Of a stretch of 64,000 nt of DNA, positions 1 through 8,645 are shown one piece after another. The translations under genes and the position numbers were made by a program. The notes below the pieces were generated by a model that searched no databases, was not told the origin of the DNA, and saw nothing but the letters and a program-made list of their open reading frames with translations. Numbering within the stretch: position 1 is the first letter of the stretch; each line of letters starts with the position of its first letter. The DNA lies in assembly GCF_007830115.1 (NCBI RefSeq), contig NZ_VLKP01000001.1, forward strand, positions 372,001 through 436,000, read 5' to 3'. The stretch is from Aerolutibacter ruishenii. GTDB taxonomy: Bacteria > Pseudomonadota > Gammaproteobacteria > Xanthomonadales > Xanthomonadaceae.

Positions 1-545
1 CGAAGGCGAATCCGCTCCAGGAACAACTGCTCAAGGCTGGCCTGGTCAAGAAGTCCAAGGTGGCCGAGGTGGCGCGCGAGCAGAACAAGGCCCGGCATGC
101 CAAGGGGCCGGCCGCACCCAACGAGATCCAGCTTGAGGCCGAGCGCGCGCGGGCCGAGAAGGCCGAGCGTGACCGTGCGCTGGAAGCGGAGCGCAAGGTG
201 CAGGCGCGCACCGCGGAGCTAAGGGCGCAGGCGCGGCAGATCATCGAGGACCGCAAGGTGCCGCGTTCGGGGGAAAGCGAGTACCGCTTCACCGCCGATG
301 GCGCCATCCGCACGCTGCTGGTCAATGACGACTTGCGCAGGCAGTTGTCGACCGGCGCGCTGGTGATCGTCAGCCTGGGGGATCGCTTCGAGTTGCTGCC
401 GCGCGTGGCCGCGGACAAGGTGCGCGAGCGCGATCCCGGCATGATCGTGGTCGACCACGGGCAGGCTTCGGAGCCTTCGCCCACCACATCCGAAGATGAT
501 GCGTATTACGCCCAGTTCCAGGTGCCGGACGACCTGGTCTGGTAG
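1..545 (+). CDS. DUF2058 (YaiL-like) protein, 5' truncated
   Basis: The reading frame is open from base 3 and ends with TAG at 543-545; the start codon lies upstream of the window. The visible part has the DUF2058 layout: an N-terminal stretch (NPLQEQLLKAGLV), a highly charged coiled-coil region rich in Ala/Arg/Glu/Lys, then a compact C-terminal domain (EYRF..GAIRTLLV...LVIVSLGDRFELLP). The family is a cytoplasmic protein of unknown biochemical role, often called nucleoprotein or polyprotein-like YaiL. It is convergent with arsJ, with only about 50 bases between them. Family assignment is fairly sure; function is unknown. Confidence 0.85.
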   Translation, partial: KANPLQEQLLKAGLVKKSKVAEVAREQNKARHAKGPAAPNEIQLEAERARAEKAERDRALEAERKVQARTAELRAQARQIIEDRKVPRSGESEYRFTADGAIRTLLVNDDLRRQLSTGALVIVSLGDRFELLPRVAADKVRERDPGMIVVDHGQASEPSPTTSEDDAYYAQFQVPDDLVW

Positions 546-598
546 CCACCCGCCGTCGGCGTTGACCACTGCGGCGACGGTCGCATCATCGGCAGCAC

Positions 599-1828
599 TC
601 AGGTCGCCAGGCCGGGTAGCGCATTCGTGTGCCGGGGCAACGCCAGCGGCAGCAGGGCGGCAATCCCCACCAGCACCGCCGATAGCGCCAGGCAGGCTTC
701 AAGACCCGCCACCTGGAACACCCAACCTGACAGCACCGTGCCCAACAGGCGGCCCAACGCATTGGCCATGTAGTAGAAGCCCACGTCGAGTGATACCCCG
801 TCCTCAGTGGCATGGCTGACGATCAGATAGCTGTGCAGCGACGAGTTGATCGCGAAGAGCACCCCGAACACCAGCAGGCCCACGATGAGCACGGTCTGGG
901 CCGGGAGCTCCCGTGCCAGCATCGCCGCCATCACCGCCGGAACGACCGCGAGCACGGCCGCCCAGGCGAATGCCGTCCGACCATCGGGCAGCCTGCCGCT
1001 GCCGCGCCCGGTGAAATACGGCGCCAGTGACTGCACCACGCCGTAGCCGATCACCCACGCGGCCAGGAACCCGCCCACCTGCCAGAAATCCCAACCCAGT
1101 GATTGCGCCAGGAACACCGGCAAGGCGACCACGAACCAGACGTCGCGTGCACTGAACAGGAACAACCGGGCCGCCGACAGCAGGTTGATTGCGCGGCTCT
1201 TGGAGAACAGGTCGCGGAACTTCGGCTTGTTCCTGGCCTTGCCCAGATCCCGCTTGAGCAGCATCAGGCTGAGCACCCACACCACCGCCAGCGCGATCGC
1301 CATGGCGGCAATGGTCGCCCTGAAACCGATCAAGGTCAGCAACGCGCCGCCCAGGAAGAATCCGATGCCCTTCAGCGCGTTCTTCGAGCCGGTGAGCGCG
1401 GCCACCCACCGGTACAGCATGCCCTGCTGGTCGCCCGGGACGAGCAGCTTGATGCTGCTCTTGGCGCTCATCTTGTTCAGGTCCTTCGCGATGCCCGACA
1501 GCGCCTGCGCCGCCATCACCCAGGGCACGGTCAACAGCGCCGCCGGCACCAGCAGCATTGACAAGGCGACGACCTGCATCGCCAGGCCGAGGTTCATCGT
1601 GCGGTTGAGGCCAACGCGCGCGCCCAGCCAGCCCCCGAACAGGTTGGTGATGACGCCGAAGATCTCGTAGAAGAGGAACAGCATCGCCACCTGCAACGGC
1701 GAATAGCCCAGCTGGTGGAAGTGCAGCACCACCAGCATGCGCAGCGCGCCGTCGGTCAGGGTGAACGCCCAGTAGTTGCCGGTGATCAGCAGGTACTGGC
1801 GGACGTCTGGCGACAAACGCGCGAGCAT
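599..1828 (-). CDS. arsJ: ArsJ, organoarsenical (1-arseno-3-phosphoglycerate) efflux MFS transporter
   Basis: This 409-residue major facilitator has about 12 hydrophobic segments. After the first half it carries the family signature GIAKDLNKMSAKSSIK, which is typical of ArsJ and not of general MFS drug pumps. From known family biology, ArsJ exports 1-arseno-3-phosphoglycerate made by a partner GAPDH from arsenate and glyceraldehyde-3-phosphate; the product then breaks down outside, giving net arsenate export. That GAPDH gene lies directly upstream (4 bases between its stop and this ATG) and an ArsR gene precedes both. The operon context makes the specific assignment strong. Confidence 0.93.
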   Translation of the reverse strand: MLARLSPDVRQYLLITGNYWAFTLTDGALRMLVVLHFHQLGYSPLQVAMLFLFYEIFGVITNLFGGWLGARVGLNRTMNLGLAMQVVALSMLLVPAALLTVPWVMAAQALSGIAKDLNKMSAKSSIKLLVPGDQQGMLYRWVAALTGSKNALKGIGFFLGGALLTLIGFRATIAAMAIALAVVWVLSLMLLKRDLGKARNKPKFRDLFSKSRAINLLSAARLFLFSARDVWFVVALPVFLAQSLGWDFWQVGGFLAAWVIGYGVVQSLAPYFTGRGSGRLPDGRTAFAWAAVLAVVPAVMAAMLARELPAQTVLIVGLLVFGVLFAINSSLHSYLIVSHATEDGVSLDVGFYYMANALGRLLGTVLSGWVFQVAGLEACLALSAVLVGIAALLPLALPRHTNALPGLAT

Positions 1829-1832
1829 CGGC

Positions 1833-2837
1833 TCAGCCCGCCCGTCCGACCAGTTGCACCAGTTCGGCGGTGCGGTTCACGTAGCCCCACTCGTTGTCGT
1901 ACCAGGCGTAGATCTTCACCTGGGTGCCGTTGATGACCATCGTCGACAGCGCATCGACGATGCTCGAGCGCGGGTCGGTCTGGAAGTCGATCGACACCAG
2001 CGGACGCGTCTCGTATCCCAGGACGCCCTTGAGTTCGCCCTCGGCCGCATCGCTCAGCAGTTGATTGACCTCCTCGACCGTGGTCGCGCTCTCCACCTCG
2101 AACACGCAGTCCGTCAGCGAGGCGTTGGTCAGGGGCACGCGCACCGCGTGGCCATTCAGGCGTCCCTTCAGTTCCGGGAAGATCTCGGCGATGGCCGTGG
2201 CCGAGCCGGTCGAGGTCGGGATCAGGCCGCTGCCGCAGGCACGGGCACGGCGCAGGTCCTTGTGCGGGGCATCGACGATGACCTGCGTGTTGGTCAGGCT
2301 GTGGATCGTGGTCAGGCTGCCGTGGCGGATGCCCAGGCCTTCGTGGATGACCTTGACCACCGGCGCGAGGCAGTTGGTCGTGCACGACGCCGCGGACACG
2401 ATGCGGTGCTGCGTGGGATCGAACCGCGCGTGGTTCACGCCCATGACCACGTCCAGCGTACCGGGCGACTTGACCGGCGCGGTCACCACCACGCGCTTTA
2501 CGCCCTGGTCGAGGTACGGCTGCAGCACGTCGGGCTTGCGGAACTTGCCCGAGGCCTCGATCACCACGTCGCAGCCCGACCAGTCGGTGGCGGCGAGTTC
2601 CCTGTTGCGGCTGACCGGGATGCGGACGCCGTCGATGAGCAAGGTGTCGCCCTCGCTGCGCGCCTCGCGGTCCCAGCGTCCGTGCACGGAATCGAAGTTC
2701 AACAGGTGCGCCAACGTGGCGGCGTCGCCGGCCGGGTCATTGATGTGCACCCACTGCAGGTCGGGATTGCCCCAGGCGGTGCGCAGGGTGAGGCGACCCA
2801 TGCGGCCGAAGCCGTTGATGCCAACGCGGATGCTCAT
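1833..2837 (-). CDS. gap: Glyceraldehyde-3-phosphate dehydrogenase, ArsJ-associated
   Basis: A 334-residue type I GAPDH. The N-terminal Rossmann motif is INGFGRMGR (residues 7-15), and the catalytic cysteine is Cys152 in [12 protein letters not shown]. The open frame extends further 5', but the ATG at 2837 starts at the conserved [11 protein letters not shown] and is taken as the true start. In this context the enzyme is expected to use arsenate in place of phosphate to form 1-arseno-3-phosphoglycerate, the substrate of ArsJ encoded 4 bases downstream. It is probably not the housekeeping glycolytic copy, which I do not see in the window. Confidence 0.93.
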   Translation of the reverse strand: MSIRVGINGFGRMGRLTLRTAWGNPDLQWVHINDPAGDAATLAHLLNFDSVHGRWDREARSEGDTLLIDGVRIPVSRNRELAATDWSGCDVVIEASGKFRKPDVLQPYLDQGVKRVVVTAPVKSPGTLDVVMGVNHARFDPTQHRIVSAASCTTNCLAPVVKVIHEGLGIRHGSLTTIHSLTNTQVIVDAPHKDLRRARACGSGLIPTSTGSATAIAEIFPELKGRLNGHAVRVPLTNASLTDCVFEVESATTVEEVNQLLSDAAEGELKGVLGYETRPLVSIDFQTDPRSSIVDALSTMVINGTQVKIYAWYDNEWGYVNRTAELVQLVGRAG

Positions 2838-2967
2838 GTTCTGCTCGTGGTGGTGGTAAATGGAAGTTGGATGGCCACCATGGTTGCGCCGGCGTAGCCT
2901 GGTGGGTTGAACTGCGCTACGCGCCGGAACGGCACCAGACCGGACACCTTGGTCGGTGCCGGCGCAC

Positions 2968-3306
2968 TCATGCGGTTCGCTTCCTGGCGGGCACCCGCAC
3001 CTCGGGTGCGCACTTGCCCGGATCGCCGCCACAGCAGTTCCGGGTCAGGAAATCGACCAGCCCCTGCATTTCCTGGAAGTTGGCGCGATACAGGATGTTG
3101 CGGCTGCTCCGCTCGGCCTCGATCAACCCGGCCTGGGCGAGGTTCTTGAGGTGGAACGACAACGTCGCCCCGGGCAGATCGAACTTCTGCACCAAGTCAC
3201 CCGGACAGGCACCCTCGGGCCCCAGCTCGACGAGGTGGCGGAAGATGCCCAGTCGCGACGGGTTCGCCAGCGCGGCCAGGGCAGTGACAGCGGCACTCAT
3301 ATCCAT
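2968..3306 (-). CDS. arsR: ArsR/SmtB-family arsenic-responsive repressor
   Basis: A 112-residue winged-helix repressor starting at the ATG at 3306 (an in-frame ATG at 3300 is an alternative); a longer frame upstream lacks family similarity. The helix-turn-helix is around residues 34-57 ([13 protein letters not shown]). Candidate arsenite ligands are Cys34 and the C-terminal cluster CCGGDPGKC (Cys91, 92, 99); the classic ELCVCDL metal box is absent. This resembles ArsR types that bind As(III) through C-terminal cysteines. It is the first gene of the arsR-gap-arsJ group, with 130 bases to gap. An AT-rich palindrome immediately upstream is its likely operator. Confidence 0.92.
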   Translation of the reverse strand: MDMSAAVTALAALANPSRLGIFRHLVELGPEGACPGDLVQKFDLPGATLSFHLKNLAQAGLIEAERSSRNILYRANFQEMQGLVDFLTRNCCGGDPGKCAPEVRVPARKRTA

Positions 3307-3313
3307 ATTTTTA

Positions 3314-3331
3314 GTATTATCGAAATAATAC
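3314..3331 (-). promoter_or_regulatory. Candidate ArsR operator overlapping the arsR promoter
   Basis: This is a perfect inverted repeat with 7-base arms GTATTAT and ATAATAC around CGAA, in a strikingly AT-rich island within GC-rich DNA. On the minus strand it contains GATAAT/TAATAC, a plausible -10 element, only about 8 bases before the arsR ATG. A repressor bound here would block RNA polymerase. Because the -10 is so close to the ATG, the mRNA may be leaderless or nearly so. Operator identity is inferred from position and symmetry. Confidence 0.7.
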
Positions 3332-3450
3332 GGGGACGCAACGCCGCGACGCATACGTCCACCGACGCCCATGCGGGGCAGATCCGGTCCGGGCTGGCAG
3401 GGACACGTCCCACACTGGGCGCCTCCCTAGGTGGCGCCACGGCGAGCCGG

Positions 3451-3762
3451 TCAGCCCATCCCCATGGCACGGGCCAGCGCGGCCGCTGCAGCGCCCACCA
3501 CCACGACCCCCAGGAACGGCACGCGCAACCAGAGCGCGACGCCGGCGGCCACCAGTGCGAGCGTGCGCGCATCGAAAACGAGTGCCTGGCCGGCGCTGAA
3601 CGCATTCATCGCGGTCAACGAGGCCAGCAACCCAATGGTCAGCGTGCCGGCCACCCGCGTCATGCGCGGGTTCTGCAGCCACTGCGGCGGCACCAGGTAC
3701 CCCGCCAACTTGGTGGCGTACGCGGCCGCGCTCGCGAGCAGGATCCACCCCCACAGCGACAT
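3451..3762 (-). CDS. azlD: AzlD-family branched-chain amino acid exporter small subunit
   Basis: A 103-residue protein with four hydrophobic segments, as in AzlD. It starts at ATG 3762 within a TGATG overlap with the end of azlC, so it is translationally coupled to it. The longer open frame upstream is only an antisense/out-of-frame extension across azlC. AzlC and AzlD together form an inner-membrane exporter of branched-chain amino acids or analogues (BrnFE type). The arsR operator region lies downstream, so azlCD is a separate unit from the ars genes. Confidence 0.88.
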   Translation of the reverse strand: MSLWGWILLASAAAYATKLAGYLVPPQWLQNPRMTRVAGTLTIGLLASLTAMNAFSAGQALVFDARTLALVAAGVALWLRVPFLGVVVVGAAAAALARAMGMG

Positions 3763-4529
3763 CAGGCGCTCCCCTTGGGAGTCCCGCGACCGGGGTCTTG
3801 TGCAGCGCTGTCGTCTACGCGCTCGTAGTCCGCCGGGTCGACATCCGGCTCCAGCCCCTCGTCCGCCGGGCCACGGCTGAACCAGCCCCACAGCGCCGCG
3901 ACCACGGCGGCCACCAGGATCGGGACCCCCGGCGGGGCCAGCGGCACCGCCAGCATCGTGACCACGGCGCAACACACGGCGATGGCGGCCGCTTCGCGGG
4001 CACGCAGGCGCGGCCAGAGCAGCCCGAGGAACGCCGCGACCGCAGCGCCATCCAGCCCCCACTGCCTGGGATCGCCCAGCGCGTCGCCCAGCACCGCGCC
4101 GACCGCCGTGAACAGGTTCCAGAGCACGAACACGCCCAACCCGGCGGTCCAGAAACCGCGTCGCTGCTCGTCCGCCTCGACCTGGCCGGCGGCGGTGGCG
4201 GCGGATTCGTCGATCGTGACGTGCGCGGCCGCGAGCCTGCGCCAGCCTTGCGGCTTCAGCATCCGGTTCAACTGCATGCCGTAGACCGCGTTGCGCACGC
4301 CCAGCAGCGTGGCGGCGCCAAACGCCGCCGAGCCGGTGCCACCGCCCGCGATGACCCCGATGAAGGCGAACTGCGACCCACCGGTGAACATGAGCAGGCT
4401 CAGCGCCATGGTCTGCCAGATGTCGAGTCCGGACGCGACGCCAAGCGCGCCGAACGAGAGGCCGTACAGGCCCGTCGCCAGCGCGATCGAGAGGCCGATC
4501 TTCACGGCATTGGACTGTCGCAGGTTCAT
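3762..4529 (-). CDS. azlC: AzlC-family branched-chain amino acid permease
   Basis: 255 residues, multi-pass membrane protein. The family signature is seen in GLSFGALGVASGLDIWQT near the N terminus and in LLMFTGGSQFAFIGV and LLGVRNAVYGMQLN further on. It is the large subunit of the AzlCD branched-chain amino acid exporter; its stop overlaps the azlD start by one base. A hydrophilic C-terminal tail of about 30 residues follows the last membrane segment. No dedicated regulator is visible beside the pair. Confidence 0.9.
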   Translation of the reverse strand: MNLRQSNAVKIGLSIALATGLYGLSFGALGVASGLDIWQTMALSLLMFTGGSQFAFIGVIAGGGTGSAAFGAATLLGVRNAVYGMQLNRMLKPQGWRRLAAAHVTIDESAATAAGQVEADEQRRGFWTAGLGVFVLWNLFTAVGAVLGDALGDPRQWGLDGAAVAAFLGLLWPRLRAREAAAIAVCCAVVTMLAVPLAPPGVPILVAAVVAALWGWFSRGPADEGLEPDVDPADYERVDDSAAQDPGRGTPKGSA

Positions 4530-4589
4530 GCGTGGATTGGGAGCCGGGCCCGCGAAAGCCCCTTCCCTGCGAACTTCAACCGCCCGTCC

Positions 4590-5378
4590 TCACCCGCACT
4601 TGCTGTAGCCGCAGTTGAGGCAGGTCGCGCACCCATCCATGATCACCACGGCCTTCTGACTGCACTTGTGGCACATGGTGGCCGACGGCGGGAACGAGGC
4701 ACCTTCGCCGGTGACCTCAACATCCTCGCTGCGCGGCGCCTCGGCCACCCTCGGCTCAGGGAACAGGTCGGTTACATCAGAGTTTTTTTTTGAGCGGTCT
4801 TCGTACGCGCGGCGCTTCTCGGCGATCAGCGCGCGCTGCTCCGGACTCATCTCCGGGTCGTGCAGCATGCCGATCGACTTGAGGTGATCCTCGACAATCG
4901 CGCCCAGCTCGGCCACCAGCGACGGCATGTACACGCCGCCGGCCTTGAAGTAGCCACCGCGCGGGTCGAACACGGCCTTCATTTCCTCGACCACGAAGGT
5001 CACGTCGCCGCCCTTGCGGAACACGGCGCTCATGATGCGGGTCAGCGCCACGATCCACTGGAAGTGGTCCATGTTCTTCGAGTTGATGAAGATCTCGAAG
5101 GGGCGGCGCAGCTCGTGCTCGGTGCCGGCGTTGAGCACGATGTCGTTGATCGTCACGTACAGGGCGTGCTCGAACAGCGGCGATTTGATCTTGTAGGTGC
5201 TGCCGATCAGGATTTCCGGGCGCTCGATGCGCTCGTGCATCTGGATGACGTTGTCGGCCGGGGCCTCGGCGGCCGGCGCGGCGCTCTTGGCGGCCTCCGC
5301 CTGGGCCTGCTGCTTGGCCTTGTCCTCCGGCGTCACGACGCTGTAGCCCTTGATTTTCTTGTCGATCTTGACGGCCAT
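4590..5378 (-). CDS. nrdJb: NrdJb: C-terminal accessory chain of split class II ribonucleotide reductase
   Basis: 262 residues from ATG 5378, preceded by an AGGAGCAGGGC ribosome-binding site; the upstream in-frame extension has no family match. The central part is a TSCPD-like domain (ERPEILIGSTYKIKSP...EIFINSKN...TRIMSAVFRKGGD). The C terminus carries CHKCSQ and CATCLNCGYSKCG, the cysteine-rich tail found at the end of single-chain NrdJ enzymes, needed for re-reduction of the active site and/or zinc binding. It therefore supplies in trans the part missing from NrdJa at 6288-8441. A run of nine A (minus strand, 4783-4791) sits just before the cysteine tail and could cause slippage. Confidence 0.85.
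   Translation of the reverse strand: MAVKIDKKIKGYSVVTPEDKAKQQAQAEAAKSAAPAAEAPADNVIQMHERIERPEILIGSTYKIKSPLFEHALYVTINDIVLNAGTEHELRRPFEIFINSKNMDHFQWIVALTRIMSAVFRKGGDVTFVVEEMKAVFDPRGGYFKAGGVYMPSLVAELGAIVEDHLKSIGMLHDPEMSPEQRALIAEKRRAYEDRSKKNSDVTDLFPEPRVAEAPRSEDVEVTGEGASFPPSATMCHKCSQKAVVIMDGCATCLNCGYSKCG
4783..4791 (-). other. A9 homopolymer (slippery tract) inside nrdJb
   Basis: Nine consecutive A residues on the coding strand, read as TCA AAA AAA AAC (Ser-Lys-Lys-Asn). It lies between the TSCPD-like domain and the cysteine tail. In the frame entered by a one-base slip, a stop follows within a few codons (end at 4777), giving a chain without the cysteine tail. Such a long A run is conspicuous in this GC-rich region. 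Functional slippage is a hypothesis. Confidence 0.6.
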
Positions 5379-5433
5379 CGGCCCTGCTCCTGGTGCGGTA
5401 TTGCGGTGGTGTCGCATTGTTGGGTGGTCCGGG

Positions 5434-5456
5434 CCTCCCCTGCCAGGCAGGGGAGG
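5434..5456 (-). terminator. Hairpin downstream of the H1-like gene
   Basis: Inverted repeat CCTCCCCTGC / GCAGGGGAGG with a 3-base loop, placed between the end of the H1-like gene (5475) and the nrdJb start (5378). There is no U-rich tail on the minus strand, so it may attenuate rather than fully terminate, or act as an mRNA processing/stability hairpin between the two genes. Confidence 0.5.
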
Positions 5457-5474
5457 TTCGGTACCGGGACGTGC

Positions 5475-6074
5475 TTACTTCCTGGCAGCCTTCTTCGCGA
5501 CCTTCTTGGCGGGGCGCTTGGCGACCTTCTTCGCAACCTTCCTGGCTGGGGCCTTCTTGGCCACTTTCTTGGCCACTGCCTTGCGCGCGGTGGCCTTCTT
5601 GGCGGCGGCCTTCTTCGCCACCTTCTTCACCGCCTTCCTGGCGGCGGTCTTCTTTGCAGTCGCCTTCCTGGCCGCCTTCTTCACTGCCTTCTTGGCGGCG
5701 GCCTTCTTGGCAGTGGCCTTCTTCGCCACCTTCTTGACCGCCTTCTTGGCGGCCTTCTTCACCGCGACCTTCTTGGCGGTGGCCTTCTTGGCGGCCTTCT
5801 TCGCAGCCTTCTTGGCGGCGGTCTTCTTGCCGGTGGCCTTGGCCTTCAGCACCTTGGCCTCCTTCTTGGCGGCGGCGCTGGCGCTGGCGAGTTTCTTCTT
5901 CGCCGTGCCGACCGCCTTCTTGGCGGCCTTGCGCGCCTTGGTCGCGGTCTTCTTGACCTTGGCCACGGCATCTTCGGCGGTGCTGGCGATCGCGGTGCCG
6001 ATGTTGCTGGCGGTTTCCTTCACGTTCTCGGCGGCCTGGTTCAGGGTCGCCGTCACTCCATTACCGTTGCTCAT
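5475..6074 (-). CDS. Histone H1-like lysine/alanine-rich DNA-binding protein
   Basis: 199 residues. Residues 1-40 form a neutral helical head resembling DUF883/LEA-like sequence (MSNGNGVTATLNQAAENVKE). From about residue 40 to the end the protein is almost only Lys, Ala, Val, Thr and Arg in degenerate repeats of AKKAVKK, KKATAKK and RKAAKK type. Such tails are found in bacterial histone H1-like proteins (AlgP/Hc2-like) that bind and compact DNA through charge. It lies between nrdJa and nrdJb on the same strand. The repetitive DNA makes length variation between strains likely. Role here unknown; nucleoid binding is inferred from composition. Confidence 0.8.
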   Translation of the reverse strand: MSNGNGVTATLNQAAENVKETASNIGTAIASTAEDAVAKVKKTATKARKAAKKAVGTAKKKLASASAAAKKEAKVLKAKATGKKTAAKKAAKKAAKKATAKKVAVKKAAKKAVKKVAKKATAKKAAAKKAVKKAARKATAKKTAARKAVKKVAKKAAAKKATARKAVAKKVAKKAPARKVAKKVAKRPAKKVAKKAARK

Positions 6075-6287
6075 GCAGCCCTCCTTGCGGGCATCTATGC
6101 GTACAGACGTTGGGTGTTACCGGAGCGATGCTATACCTGCTGCGCGCGCAACGCGCCGTGAAGCGCGCCGCCTGCGGGGCCAACAACGTGACCGCGGAAC
6201 CGGCCCGGTTTCCGCGCGGGGCGATGCGTCCGCCCCCACCGTGATCCGCAAGGATCAAGACTTGCCCGGCATCGGCGTTTGCCGATG

Positions 6288-8441
6288 TCAGAACTTGCCG
6301 TAATAACCTTCCTTCAGCGCGTCGAACAGGTTGGCGGCGGTGTGCATCTCGCCGTCGTACTCGATCTGCTCGTTGCCCTTGACCTCCAGCACCGTGCCGT
6401 CTTCCAGCTCGAAGCGGTAGGTGGTGTTCTCCAGGTCCGCTTCCTTGACCAGCACGCCCTGGAAGGCGGCCGGGTTGAAGCGGAACGTGGTGCAGCCCTT
6501 CAGGCCCTGCTGGTGGGCGTAGGTGTAGATGTCCTTGAAGTCTTCGTACGGGTAATCGGTCGGGACGTTCGCGGTCTTGGAGATGGAGCTGTCCACCCAC
6601 TTCTGCGCGGCGGCCTGCACGTCCACGTGTTCCCTGGGCGTGATGTCGTCGGCGGCGATGAAGTAATCCGGCAGCGCGGCGGCGGCATCGTCGGCGAACG
6701 GCATGGCCTTCGGGTTGACCAGCTCGCGGTACGCCAGCAGCTCGAACGAATAAACGTCCACCTTCTCCTTCGACTTCTTGCCTTCGCGGATCACGTTGCG
6801 GCTGTAGTGGTGCGCGAACGAGGGCTCGATGCCGTTGGAGGCGTTGTTGGCCAGGCTCAGCGAGATGGTGCCGGTCGGGGCGATGGAGCTGTGGTGGGTG
6901 AAGCGGGCGCCGACCTCGGCCAGCTCGTCCACCAGTTCCGGGGCCACTTCGTGCACGCGCTGCATGTAGCGGCTGTACTTGGCGTGCAGCACCTTGCCTT
7001 CGATTTCCTGCCCGACCTTCCAGCCGTCCTTCACCATCTCCGGGCGCTTGCGCAGCATCTCGGCGGTGACGGCGAAGCGCTCTTCCATGATCGGCGCCGG
7101 GCCCTTCTCCTTCGCCAGCTCCAGGCCCATCTCCCAGCCGGCGACGGCCATCTCGCGGGCGATGCGCTCGGTGAACTCGCAGCTCTCCCTGGAGCCGTAC
7201 TTCATCTGCAGCATGGTCACGGTGCTGCCCAGGCCCAGGAAGCCCATGCCGTGGCGACGCTTGCGCATGATCTCGTCACGCTGCTGCTGCAACGGCAGGC
7301 CGTTGACCTCGACCACGTTGTCGAGCATGCGGGTGAACACGCGCACCACTTCCTTGTACTCCTCCCAGTCGAACTCGGCCTGGTCGGTGAACGCGTTGCG
7401 CACGAACTTGGTCAGGTTGACCGAGCCCAGCAGGCACGCGCCGTACGGCGGCAGCGGCTGCTCGCCGCACGGGTTGGTGGCGCGGATGTTCTCGCACCAC
7501 CAGTTGTTGTTCATCTCGTTGACGCGGTCGATCAGGATGAAGCCCGGCTCGGCGTAGTCGTACGTCGAGACCATGATCATGTCCCACAGGTGGCGGGCGC
7601 GGATGTGGCCGTAGATCTTGCAGGCCACCAGGCCGTCGTCGCGGGTGATGTAGTTCTTGTGCGCCGGCCAGTCGCGCCACACCACTTGCGCGGCATCGTT
7701 GAGATCGATGTCGCCCTGCTCCTTGATGTTGACCGGGAACACCAGCGGCCAGTCGGCGTCGTCGTGTACCGCGTCCATGAAGCCGTCGGTGATCAGCAGC
7801 GACAGGTTGAACTGGCGCAGGCGGCCGTCCTCGCGCTTGGCGCGGATGAAGTCCTTCACGTCCGGGTGCGACACATCGAACGTGCCCATCTGCGCGCCGC
7901 GGCGACCGCCGGCCGACGACACGGTGAAGCACATCTTGTCGAAGATATCCATGAAGGACATCGGGCCGGAGGTGTACGCGCCGGCGCCGGCGACGAACGC
8001 GCCGCGCGGACGCAGCGTGCTGAACTCGTAGCCGATGCCGCAGCCGGCCTTCAGGGTCAGGCCGGCCTCGTGCACCTTCTCCAGGATGCCGTCCATGGAG
8101 TCCTCGATGGTGCCGGACACGGTGCAGTTGATGGTGGAGGTGGCGGGCTTGTGCTCCAGCGCGCCGGCGTTGGAGGTGATGCGGCCGGCGGGGATGGCAC
8201 CGCGGCGCAGCGCCCAGGTGAAGCGCTCCTGCCAGTACTGCTGCTTCTCGGCGGTCGGCTCGGCCTCGGCGAGCGCCTTGGCCACGCGCTGGTAGGTGCC
8301 GTCGATGTCGGCATCAATGGCCTCGCCGGTCTTGGTCTTGAGCCGGTACTTCTTGTCCCAGATGTCCGTGGACGCGGGTTGCATCGGGATGTCTTTGGCT
8401 GTGGTGACCATCTTTACCGCCTCGAGGCGCACGGTGCTCAT
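6288..8441 (-). CDS. nrdJ: NrdJa: adenosylcobalamin-dependent (class II) ribonucleotide reductase catalytic chain
   Basis: 717 residues from ATG 8441; the 48-codon upstream extension lacks similarity. Class II features include LKAGCGIGYEFSTLRP, SAGGRRGAQMG and the active-site motif NPCGEQPLPPYGAC with the radical cysteine and glutamate. The enzyme reduces ribonucleoside diphosphates to deoxyribonucleotides with coenzyme B12, independent of oxygen. The usual cysteine-rich C-terminal tail is missing (the chain ends EGYYGKF) and is encoded separately by nrdJb, with the H1-like gene between. No cobalamin riboswitch consensus is recognisable in the long leader; a NrdR-type promoter region is. Confidence 0.93.
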   Translation of the reverse strand: MSTVRLEAVKMVTTAKDIPMQPASTDIWDKKYRLKTKTGEAIDADIDGTYQRVAKALAEAEPTAEKQQYWQERFTWALRRGAIPAGRITSNAGALEHKPATSTINCTVSGTIEDSMDGILEKVHEAGLTLKAGCGIGYEFSTLRPRGAFVAGAGAYTSGPMSFMDIFDKMCFTVSSAGGRRGAQMGTFDVSHPDVKDFIRAKREDGRLRQFNLSLLITDGFMDAVHDDADWPLVFPVNIKEQGDIDLNDAAQVVWRDWPAHKNYITRDDGLVACKIYGHIRARHLWDMIMVSTYDYAEPGFILIDRVNEMNNNWWCENIRATNPCGEQPLPPYGACLLGSVNLTKFVRNAFTDQAEFDWEEYKEVVRVFTRMLDNVVEVNGLPLQQQRDEIMRKRRHGMGFLGLGSTVTMLQMKYGSRESCEFTERIAREMAVAGWEMGLELAKEKGPAPIMEERFAVTAEMLRKRPEMVKDGWKVGQEIEGKVLHAKYSRYMQRVHEVAPELVDELAEVGARFTHHSSIAPTGTISLSLANNASNGIEPSFAHHYSRNVIREGKKSKEKVDVYSFELLAYRELVNPKAMPFADDAAAALPDYFIAADDITPREHVDVQAAAQKWVDSSISKTANVPTDYPYEDFKDIYTYAHQQGLKGCTTFRFNPAAFQGVLVKEADLENTTYRFELEDGTVLEVKGNEQIEYDGEMHTAANLFDALKEGYYGKF

Positions 8442-8645
8442 GCCTGTCCTGTCTCCGTGATTGTGGTCGTGGAGGGCATCCACAACCATGGTTTCTTGTT
8501 TTCGTCGCCCCGACAGAAACCCGTCGACGCGCGTGCCCGCGGCTGCGTCATCCACGCCGCGGCTACTGCTGGTTTTGTGGGCCAAAGGCCATGCTTGCTT
8601 CGCTCATGCGCCAATCCCCATGGCTGCCTTACCGATCCAAGCGAA

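Noticed and set aside
545-600. Terminator hairpin between the DUF2058 gene and arsJ
   Set aside because: Only a short, mismatched stem (CCGTCG...CGACGG) and no U tract could be seen.
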